DNA of 10,342 nucleotides, taken from Stephanodiscus triporus (taxonomy: Eukaryota > Bacillariophyta > Thalassiosirophyceae > Thalassiosirales > Thalassiosiraceae). The notes below the pieces were generated by a model. The model saw only the letters and a list, made by a program, of their open reading frames with translations. It did no database searches and was not told the DNA's origin. The position numbers and the translations under genes are program-made. The stretch spans positions 1 to 10,342 of the forward strand of contig JALLAZ010001075.1 of the NCBI GenBank assembly GCA_036939755.1, in the 5' to 3' direction. This document shows positions 1-7,018 of this stretch, one piece after another. Position 1 is the stretch's first letter. The number at the start of each line of letters is the position of its first letter.

Positions 1-1797
1 ACTTGCGTCGTCCCCCCCCACGTGCAATTTCTTCCACACATTCTTTGGGGACTTGTCGGACGACGACTTCTTCGCGGCGGCGGGATCTCCGATCCTCCTA
101 ACCCTCGGCCTCACGTTCACCTTGCACCTCTTGCTGCTCGAGTCGGACCTCGAAATCATCCCGATCGCCCTCCTCCTCGCTCGTTCGGACTCGTCGTCCT
201 CCCACAGCCTCATGCACCACGACTCCGCCCAGGATATCCACAATCGCGCCACGCGCTTCCGTAGGCCCCGACGGATCTTCTCGTCGATGGCCGATACGGA
301 CGAAGAGCGAGAGAAGGAGGACGAGAGGGAGGACGAGTTGGAGGACGTCCTCAGGATATTATTCCCGGAGCCGCCGCCGCTGCCGACGAGCTCCATTTCT
401 ATTCGCATGGACAGGCCTTTGGGCGGGTTCGGGGGGGAGGGGGGGGACGACGGCGCTCGGGCCCGGACGGAATCCGCGCTGTTCATTTCGATGGCAGGAC
501 CATCCCTCTCCAGGATCATCCGTCGCATGGCTATCGTCGATGGCGCCCTCGTTAGGTCAAATGACGAAGTGTGTTTGCTCCTCAAGGAGCCGATCGATGA
601 GCAACGCAGGACGTCCTCTTGCGCCTGTTCTTGCGAGGGGTTAGAAGGCGGCGGTCCCCCTGATCGATCGGCGTCGAGGGGGGTCTTGGCAAGCGATACG
701 TCCGGCACGGCATCGTACAAATCTCCGCAACACGGCCCATTCTTGGCCTTGATCGCCGACAGGAGCGACGCGCCGATCCGCGACGGCTCTTCCGCGCAAT
801 CCTCGTTCTTGCCTCGTCTCCTGCGCCCCGCATCCTTGCTAACGGACGACCTCGAACTGCACACTCCATCGGGGGGCAGGAGCAACGGATGGATGAGACA
901 GGAAAAAATCCCATCGTGACAATTTAGAGGCTTGGCCGCACCGTTGGCGTTGCCATCGAAGCTGTGCGCGGCCATCGCGGGGACACCTCTATCGGCATCG
1001 TCGCACACCCTGAGGATTATCGACACGTTCACCGTTGTCCCCTTCATGACATTGGACATGAAATATTGACCAAGGCCCGCGCCGAGCTTTTTCCCCACGC
1101 CACCACCGATATTATTATTGTTCGATTGGTTGGAGGAAGGAGTAGAGAGGAAGTCGAACGTGAATTCGCAATTGAGCGCCCAAATTTCGTCGTGCTGGAC
1201 GAGCGTTTGGACGATGGCGACCCCCAGCGGGATGACGCTCGCGTTGTTGGTGGTGGCGCGCTCGGACTGAGAAAGGGGATTCGAACTCGAGCCCGGGGAT
1301 ATTTTAGTCTGGAATGTGACGGTGCGCTCCGTCCTGTCGTTCGCGACGCTCCTCCACGGCGTCACCCGCACGTTCTCGTCCCCGTTCGACTCGTGAAATA
1401 GTCGAAAGGAGTGCGGGGCGTCGTCCGCCAGGAACATGTCGAAGAAGTCCCGCAGCGACGAGCGAGACGACGACGACGGGCGGGGGTTGAATCGCAGTCG
1501 CGGGAGGATCACCGTCTCCAGACGGTTGCGCTCGAATTCCCCCTCGTGGCGGTCCCAGACGTTCGATCTAGAAGTTGAACAGCTACCCGTGGAGGACTGC
1601 GATCGGGAGGGGGGTCCCGACCTCGCCTGCTTTTCCTCCCGGCGCTTTCCCACGTCCTCCGTAAGCCCGCCGCCGACGCCGGGCAGGCAGCAAACTCGAT
1701 CCAACGCGACGACGTCGATGAAATAATTGTATATGGATTCGCACGTGCCCGCTTCCGCCATCGGAGGCTTCAGGAGAGGAGCCACCCTGCCTGGCAT
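1..1797 (-). CDS. VASt-domain (StAR-related) protein, 3' end beyond the window
   Basis: One minus-strand frame is open from 1815 to base 1 with no stop, giving about 599 residues from the ATG at 1797-1795. A second ATG lies at 1761-1759, and an in-frame TAG at 1818-1816 blocks further extension. Residues about 105-270 resemble the VASt fold: RDFFDMFLADDA near 116-127, FHES at 134-137, TPWRS at 146-150, then a TVTFQTKI strand, WALNCEFTFDFLSTP at 206-220, and a GLGQYFM...GTTVNVSI segment near 241-260. VASt domains (VAD1, Lam/Aster/GRAMD1 families) bind sterols or act at membrane contact sites. No GRAM domain is visible upstream, and the ligand is unknown. The rest is low-complexity Ser/Arg/Pro-rich sequence (a Ser run near 484-502) followed by a basic, Trp-containing stretch (RLWISWAESW). 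No membrane span is seen in the window. The C-terminus is missing. The family call is from remembered consensus and was not searched. Confidence 0.78.
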   Translation of the reverse strand, partial: MPGRVAPLLKPPMAEAGTCESIYNYFIDVVALDRVCCLPGVGGGLTEDVGKRREEKQARSGPPSRSQSSTGSCSTSRSNVWDRHEGEFERNRLETVILPRLRFNPRPSSSSRSSLRDFFDMFLADDAPHSFRLFHESNGDENVRVTPWRSVANDRTERTVTFQTKISPGSSSNPLSQSERATTNNASVIPLGVAIVQTLVQHDEIWALNCEFTFDFLSTPSSNQSNNNNIGGGVGKKLGAGLGQYFMSNVMKGTTVNVSIILRVCDDADRGVPAMAAHSFDGNANGAAKPLNCHDGIFSCLIHPLLLPPDGVCSSRSSVSKDAGRRRRGKNEDCAEEPSRIGASLLSAIKAKNGPCCGDLYDAVPDVSLAKTPLDADRSGGPPPSNPSQEQAQEDVLRCSSIGSLRSKHTSSFDLTRAPSTIAMRRMILERDGPAIEMNSADSVRARAPSSPPSPPNPPKGLSMRIEMELVGSGGGSGNNILRTSSNSSSLSSSFSRSSSVSAIDEKIRRGLRKRVARLWISWAESWCMRLWEDDESERARRRAIGMISRSDSSSKRCKVNVRPRVRRIGDPAAAKKSSSDKSPKNVWKKLHVGGDDAS

Positions 1798-2038
1798 CTC
1801 CAGTACATGCCAGAGCTATCGTTGCCGCATAAGATAATTAATCTGATCAGTGTATTATTCCCAATATGAGTGGTGTGAGCGAGTCGAACACTTTTTTTAA
1901 AGCCCAACCGAATCGGGAAATTCATAAAATGTCGAGTAGGGATCGGATATGGTATCGTCACGAGGACGCCGGCGTCTCACAAAGAGGTTCTTCTATGTTC
2001 GTATTCTCTAAATTTAGTCCGCCATTCATCCGTTTATC

Positions 2039-2069
2039 GGTGTTCAAAAATAATATTCAAATGAACACC
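2039..2069. repeat. Inverted repeat, 8-bp perfect arms
   Basis: GGTGTTCA at 2039-2046 is matched by TGAACACC at 2062-2069, with a 15-nt AT-rich spacer. It lies about 240 bp upstream of the VASt start codon, and its right arm abuts the possible minus-strand splice acceptor at 2069. Its function is unknown and it could be chance. Confidence 0.5.
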
Positions 2070-2156
2070 TGGAAGAGAGCAAAGTCTGGTAGGAGTAGAA
2101 CGTTTACAAGAAACTCACCACGAACGGAAATATGCCTTCCCGAATAAATAATTAAT

Positions 2157-2169
2157 TCCTACGGTAGGA
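2157..2169. repeat. Short palindrome TCCTACGGTAGGA
   Basis: Six-base arms (TCCTAC and GTAGGA) flank a single central G in the AT-rich spacer. It could be a protein-binding site or chance. Confidence 0.35.
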
Positions 2170-2390
2170 GTTTTCTAGAGTATCCGAGAGACGATAAACT
2201 GCCGAACCACTCCCTCTGTTCCTGGAAAAGTACCCAAGGCGAGAGGTCGCCAAGGCCTCATTTTTTCTTCACTCACATAGACCATGTTTGGAGCAGGATC
2301 GGGGACAATGGACCCCCCGGCCGCCGCCACCACCACCCGTCGCCGTCGACTGCCGCATATAATGTTGGTTTTCTCTCGGTTTTCCCCCTA

Positions 2391-2645
2391 AAAAGGTACC
2401 GTTTGAAGGTACTACTGAAGCTGTGGTGGTGTTGGCTGTCGGGAGGTGAGATGGGGGGACGGTGGTTGGACGAGGATTATCCTTGTCCGGATGGATCGAT
2501 GACGAAGCATTTGTACTCGTCGTCATGGCATCGATGGATGTTGCCCCCTGTCAGCGATCCCCTTCATCTTTGCCATATCATTGCTTTAAAAAGGTGCCGA
2601 TTGTCGGTACCAGTGAGCAGTTTGCGGTGGCTTTGGCTGTTTTCT
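2391..2645. repeat. Imperfect direct duplication of about 55 bp
   Basis: The segment near 2391-2442 (AAAAAGGTACCGTTTGAAGG onward) is repeated imperfectly near 2588-2640 (AAAAAGGTGCCGATTGTCGG onward). I judge roughly three quarters of positions to be identical by eye. On the minus strand the copies translate as TAN...SVVPSNGTFL and TANCSLVPTIGTFL, in the same frame. This suggests duplication of a coding segment inside one gene. Confidence 0.6.
2548..2610 (-). other. Possible 63-nt intron in the repeat-protein gene
   Basis: On the minus strand the donor GTACCG follows CTG, and the acceptor is GCTGACAG. The length is a multiple of three and both in-frame TGA codons of this frame fall inside. 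The donor is a weak match to consensus, and the removed part includes one copy of a short duplicated segment, so this is only a hypothesis. Confidence 0.3.
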
Positions 2646-2703
2646 TGTCTGTCCACGGGCTGAGCAATTTAGTGACTTTATCAATACATTGTCGATGAAG
2701 AAC

Positions 2704-2897
2704 TGAATCATCAGAAGCAACTTTGTCTTCAGAGGTAAACGAATCATTGGAGACAATCGAGTCTTTGGACGTAGGCGAATCATTGGAGGTAACTGAGTCA
2801 TTGGTATTGGAGGCAATTGAGTCTTCGGATGTAGACGAATCATTGGAGGCAACTGAGTCATTGGACGTATATAAATCATCGGAGGTAGAAAAATCAT
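2704..2897 (-). repeat. 36-bp coding tandem repeat (Ser/Asn/Asp-rich)
   Basis: On the plus strand CATYGGAGR recurs at 2745, 2781, 2841 and 2877, so the spacings are 36, 60 (36+24) and 36. In the minus frame ending at 2578 the unit translates as a 12-residue block such as SNDSPTSKDSIV. Period and composition are kept in that frame. The other minus frame across the same bases gives an implausible Pro/Met/Leu/Arg repeat. Confidence 0.8.
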
Positions 2898-3233
2898 AGG
2901 GGGTATAGAATCATCAGTAGCAGGTAAATCATCAAATGTAAAGCAGCAATCCAATCTAGTGCAAACCGTCGTCGAAATAAATGAGTTGGAAATGTCTTCT
3001 TTAGTAGTCGTCGTCGCGTAGCCGGGGCTCATTGCATCTTCCTTTCCACCGGGCGTGTCATCGATCGACAGCTGGCAGCTGACATCTCCAACAATAAATT
3101 GATCAGGAGATGGTGTAGGCCGGCATATCATAACGATGGTTGAGGTTGCATTTTTGCCTCCCGGGAATGTATTAGCTGGCGCCTTCGTTGGCTCGGCTGG
3201 CGGAGCCTTGCTGGTAGGAGTATCGTCCGTCAT

Positions 3234-3511
3234 TGAGCAACAATGTTGCTCCGAACTGCGATGCTGCTGTCGAGCTTGCAGGGGATATAAAATTTAACAT
3301 TCCTGCTTGTGCGACTCGCACTGCATATATTTTATGTATCCTTTGGGTACCCCAAAAGTTGCAATTCGTTGATTCTGTCCGTCTTCCGGTTGCTCCCGGA
3401 AAAAATACCCCTCCGCGCGCCAGTGTCTGACAAAGAACACACCGTCGCTCATCGCTCACACATCCATATGAGGAGGAGATTCGGAAATGGCAAGTAGGGA
3501 ATTTTGAGGTC
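3234..3511. promoter_or_regulatory. Shared upstream region of divergent genes
   Basis: This 278-bp interval separates the minus-strand start at 3233 from the plus-strand start at 3512, so it probably holds both promoters. A TATA-like GATATAAAATTT lies at about 3283-3294. A perfect 17-bp palindrome, GAGCAACA-A-TGTTGCTC, lies at 3235-3251, immediately upstream of the minus ATG. ORFs on both strands here have no recognisable features. The promoter role is inferred from layout only. Confidence 0.45.
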
Positions 3512-6181
3512 ATGCCCAGCAACGCCATGGACACCGCGCCCCCGCCGCCTCATCATCCGCCGTCGTCGTTCCCGAAAAGTCCGAGGAGGAGCGGCCTGTC
3601 ATTGCTGCGAGCATCGTCGTCGCCGAATACGTCGTCGTCGTCGACTCCCCATCATCGACGGGGGAATGACCGGACGACAAGGCCGACGACGACGGCCGTG
3701 ACGGCGAGCGGCGTCTCCTTCCTCCGCGATGACGAAAGGAGCGGCGTGGGCGGCTCGCCGACGACGCGCGCGTGTGAGAGGGTCGATCCGCCCCCGGAGG
3801 AGGAGGGGGAGGAGGAGGAGGACGACGACGACGACGAAGGAATAGACGACGACGACGATCGGGATCCGCTCCTGTCGCTGTTCCGAGCGCACAATACCAA
3901 CAGGGTCAGGTTCGACCTGGACTCGCCGTCCTCCGTCGTCGCCGCCGCCGCCGCCAAAGACGACTACGGCACCCGCGCCCGCGACCGCGGGACGCTGAGG
4001 AGGAGGCTGCTGGCGTTCCCGCACCCGTCGTTCCCGTCGGGCGGCGGCGGCTGCAAGAGGGGGGGGAAGACGCAGTCGTGTCTGCTTTCGTCATCGTCCG
4101 TGGGTACGCGCGGGACGACGCCCCTCGGCAGGATCGGTTCGTTCCTGGAGGGGAGACTGGCCTCGCGGGGCGCGGGGAGACGTCGACGGCGGGGGCGGTC
4201 GTACGGCGACGTCGTCGACGACGAAGACGACGAACGCGGTCGCGCGATGCTCCCCTCCACGGCGGACGAGGAGCTCGCGCGCCTCCTCAGGAGGGCGAGC
4301 CGCGCCCACCGCGTCTCGTTCCGTTACCGCCTCGCGATGAGGTACTACCTGTTGGCGTTGCGTCGCATTACGGACTCGGGCCGGTACGCGGAAGACGATC
4401 CCCTCGCGTCTCGCGTACTGGGCCTACTCAACGACGTCCACCACGCCCAATCGACCCTCGCGAGCTCGGCCGACATCGTGAGGATGGGAATGCAGCACGA
4501 GGACGACGGCATGCACGTTAGGGCATTGAGGATGTACACGATAGCCCACCGCATGCGACGGGACGTCCTCGGGCGGGACCATCCCAGCCTGTCGGTGTTG
4601 TTGAACATGATGGGGAGCGTGCAGGTGAAGAGGGGGGAGCACGGCGAGGCCATGAGATTGTACGAATTGAGCCTTTGGGGGGAGAGGGCGGAGGACAAGG
4701 AGGAGGGGGGCGGGGGCGGGAGCGGGAGCGGGAGCGGGAGGGGTGGAAGGGGCGAATGCAGGCATCGTAATCCGTTGACCACTAGGTGAGAAGCGAGCGG
4801 GGAAAGAGTGAGATACATGGAGTTCTCCTTCGCGGACATCTTTATCTTACCTTTTTTGTTCCTCAGTGTGACGCTCCGTGACATGGGCATGATATTGGAA
4901 CATCAGGGGAACGAAGAGAAGGCTCTGAGGTTCTACCACGCGAGTCTCGGGTATGCATTGAAACTTAAGAATGCAAAAAACGAAGGAGAACGACGTCAGA
5001 AATCATCGTCGTCGTCGTCGGGTAGGAATGGCAGCAGCACGGACGACGACGATGACGTCGTTGGCGGTGGCGGCGGCGCACCGCGGAAGCAGTCCAATTC
5101 GATCGGCAGGACGGGGGCGCTTCCCAGTGATAATAATCGAAAATGGCTCGACGATATTGAGAACGGCGATATCGATGAGCCATTTTCGTTGATGGAAGTG
5201 CGAATGGCAAAGTCCACGAAAGTGGGACAGTCCGGAAATGAGACCGCTGCACGCGACGATACCGATCATGTTGCAGAAGATGGAGAGATGGAGCTTTTCC
5301 TTGAGAGAAGGTTCGATCAATGGACTTTATCGAAGGAAGGGGCCGATGAGAAGATGGCCGATGGCAACGAATCGACCAAGTTTTTTTACGACGATCTTTT
5401 CTTACCGCCGCCTCCGCCGGCAATGGCCGGCGGGAAACAGTCTGAACATCAGAAGCCGATGGGAGGGGAAGAATCCGACATCGACATCGCCATGACCCTC
5501 CATCAAATTGGACAGATCCATCGACGTAGTCATCGTTATGCCGCTGCCCTCTCCGCTTACAACTCTTCGCTGCGCGGTATGAAGGAGGTGCTCGGCACGC
5601 AACACGCTATCGTCGCGGCCATATTGGGAAACATCGGCAACTTGTACATGGAAACCGGTGACTACGACGAGGCTTTCACGATTTATCAGGAGGTGCTGGG
5701 CATAGAGACATTGCAACTGGGATTGTCTCACCCGGAGGTCGCGGTCACGCTTCACAATATCGCGACCATCGAATGCAGCCGTGGGAACTTCGTCGATGGC
5801 GTCTCGCTGTACAAGCAGGTCGTGGACATGCAAAAGATCAGGTACGGCAACGAGCACATCACGGTGGCCGTCACGCTGTCGTGCCTCGCCGACGCGTATG
5901 AAAAGCTGAGGAATGTCAACCGCGCGATTAAATCGTACGAGGAGGCGCTGAAGATTAGGATAGCCGTGCTGGGCAAGTCGCACCTGGACGTGGGAAGGCT
6001 AATGCACAAATTGGGTCGGTTGGCATCGAGTCGAAAAGATTACGCGATGGCAAATATTTACACGACGCGAGCGTCGGAGATTTACGAGATGAACAAGTTA
6101 GGGCCCGACCATGTCTTCATGTGCGAGATGGCAAGAGACTGCGCGGATATTCGAGCACAACTTGCATTTGCGAAGAAGTAA
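3512..6181 (+). CDS. Kinesin-light-chain-like TPR protein (two exons)
   Basis: The CDS joins 3512-4785 and 4867-6181, coding for 862 residues. The ATG at 3512 is the first in the frame, with MDT at 3527 as a later choice. The N-terminal 250 residues are disordered: Pro/Ser-rich, then acidic at 96-118, then Arg/Gly/Ser-rich. Helical TPR-like repeats begin near 251. They include one near 324-350, LNMMGSVQVKRGEHGEAMRLYELSL near 362-386, and MGMILEHQGNEEKALRFYHASL just after the splice. A linker of about 170 residues (Ser, Asp, Gly and Pro runs) interrupts the array. Five further repeats of about 42 residues follow at roughly 628-830, for example LGNIGNLYMETGDYDEAFTIYQEVL, with the LG...HP.VA turn typical of TPR_12/kinesin-light-chain repeats. 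Such arrays bind peptides or partner proteins. No catalytic domain or membrane span is present, so a scaffold role is likely and the partner is unknown. A cytoplasmic location is inferred. Confidence 0.9.
4786..4866 (+). other. Intron of the TPR gene (81 nt)
   Basis: The donor is AG|GTGAG and the acceptor TTCCTCAG|TG. The length is a multiple of three, so both exons share one frame, but the second codon of the intron region is an in-frame TGA at 4787-4789. Splicing joins ...NPLTT to SVTLRDMGMILEHQG and so completes a TPR helix pair. An unspliced transcript would stop after 425 residues. Confidence 0.88.
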
Positions 6182-7018
6182 GAGGGATACTATGATAAAT
6201 ATTTACTTGAACATAATAATGTATGGTCACTGGATAAATATAATTATTTATGACACGTGTGCACGATCTCTCCACAAGATTTCATCTATTTAGAAACCCT
6301 TTTGATCGCAGGTAGAATAGAATGAAATCCATCATTCTTCAGTTGGGATGTCATGACATCCAAATTCTGCTCTCATCTAGTGCCATATCACTAGATTGTC
6401 TTCTGTCTATTATATGACATTCACTGTCCTCTCTCGTTTGACTGCTTGTCCATGACACACTGCTCAGTATTGTCATATCAACGATGGCACAAGTGAAGCG
6501 ATTCCTTGCACACAGCCCTGACAGAGTACAGCAACGTTGCATTCTTGCTGCTAATACTCCTGGGAGATAGTATTCGACTGATATAATAGAGAGACGTCTC
6601 TATTGATTTCTCGTTGCCGCTGAGTACCATTGTTTGCTGATAGAGGGCTCTCCTCCCTCAAGCAAGGTAGGGATGTGGCAGTTGTCCAGGATAGGCTCAG
6701 TCTAGAACAGTTGGTAACACGAGAGTTATTAAATATCAGAACCACAAATTTCGAGTCTGTCATGCATGTAGATGTCTCAGGGCTATCAATAGCTAAGCGG
6801 GATGACATCAAATTGTTGGTAATGAAATGCAAGTAGATGGCACTTACCAATTATCTGGCATGCTGTGATCCATTTACCAACTACTCGTTCACATCGGCCC
6901 ATACCATACCATAAATCTCTAATGTAAAACCTATATTCTTGGTTAATTTCAGTTTTTTTTCTACTCACACAAACAAATAACTATGCATGCCCAACACCTC
7001 ATTCACACTCCAAGGGAT
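6182..7018. other. Long spacer, no confident gene
   Basis: The first 120 bases are AT-rich and probably form the 3' untranslated region of the TPR gene. The rest has short ORFs on both strands, none recognised. Plus-strand candidates are a 28-residue ORF at 6484-6570 (MAQVKRFLAHSPDR...) and an open stretch at 6630-6836 without an ATG (DRLSLEQLVTREL...). On the minus strand, strong donor-like sequences GTAAGT (from 6847) and GTGAGT (near 6968), plus an acceptor-like CTCCCAG ending at 6560, suggest possible exons of an unrecognised gene or of a 3' UTR. No terminal repeats or transposase motifs were seen. Confidence 0.4.
6375..6396. repeat. Inverted repeat, 8-bp perfect arms
   Basis: ATCTAGTG and CACTAGAT flank CCATAT. 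A perfect 10-bp palindrome, GAGACGTCTC, follows at 6591-6600. Both lie in the unexplained spacer and their role is unknown. Confidence 0.45.

Larger units (their letters stand above)
1798..2268. other. AT-rich spacer upstream of the VASt gene
   Basis: No convincing gene is seen. It would hold the promoter of the minus-strand VASt gene and the 3' region of the minus-strand repeat-protein gene. A plus-strand ORF at 1866-2147 has no recognisable features. Good minus-strand splice-acceptor-like sequences end at 2069 (ctcttccag) and near 2225 (cttttccag). The first could join to the GTGAGT donor at 2276, so a last exon of the neighbouring gene may lie here. Confidence 0.4.
2269..3233 (-). pseudogene. 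Thr/Ser/Asp-rich repeat protein gene, frame-broken or spliced
   Basis: No family was recognised. From ATG 3233-3231 the frame reads a Thr/Pro-rich start (MTDDTPTSKAPPAEPTKAP) and reaches DDLPATDDSIPP at about 2899. There the frame changes. One base downstream the reading is a clean Ser/Asn/Asp repeat (units like SNDSSTSEDSIA), which continues to a TGA at 2580-2578 after GTFLKQ. Restoring one G in the G5 run at 2899-2903 would join the two frames. The second frame then holds two TGAs, and reopens at 2526-2269 in a segment ending CPRSCSKHGLCE, which is EGF-like in spacing. A GT-AG intron at 2548-2610 (63 nt, a multiple of three) would remove both stops. The protein could be secreted or adhesive, but no signal peptide is visible. 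An in-frame TAA upstream at 3296-3294 means any earlier part would need another exon. Alternatives are an assembly indel or a decayed gene. Confidence 0.42.

Noticed and set aside
53..919. Plus-strand ORF of 288 residues
   Set aside because: It starts at TTG, has no family motif, and lies opposite a longer minus frame with VASt motifs and a natural composition.
1270..1300. tRNA T-arm-like sequence (GGATTCGAACTCG) on the minus strand
   Set aside because: The flanking bases do not form the five-pair stem, no other tRNA arms were found, and it lies inside the VASt coding sequence.
964..1726. Two plus-strand ORFs (964-1401 and 1436-1726)
   Set aside because: Both are antisense to the VASt coding frame and lack recognisable features; the first does not begin with ATG.
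2704..2897. CRISPR-like array
   Set aside because: The repeats are directly adjacent with no unique spacers, and keep a coding period of 36 bases.
2586..2898. Pro/Met/Leu/Arg repeat reading of the minus strand
   Set aside because: It is the out-of-frame translation of the Ser/Asn/Asp repeat; the one-base-shifted frame is far more protein-like.
3233..3430. Plus-strand ORF NVAPNCDAAVEL...
   Set aside because: It starts at TTG, lies in the shared upstream region and has no family features; retained only as a remote possibility.
3599..4260. Several minus-strand ORFs opposite the TPR gene
   Set aside because: They are Ser/Arg/Val-rich mirrors of the GC-rich, triplet-repetitive exon.
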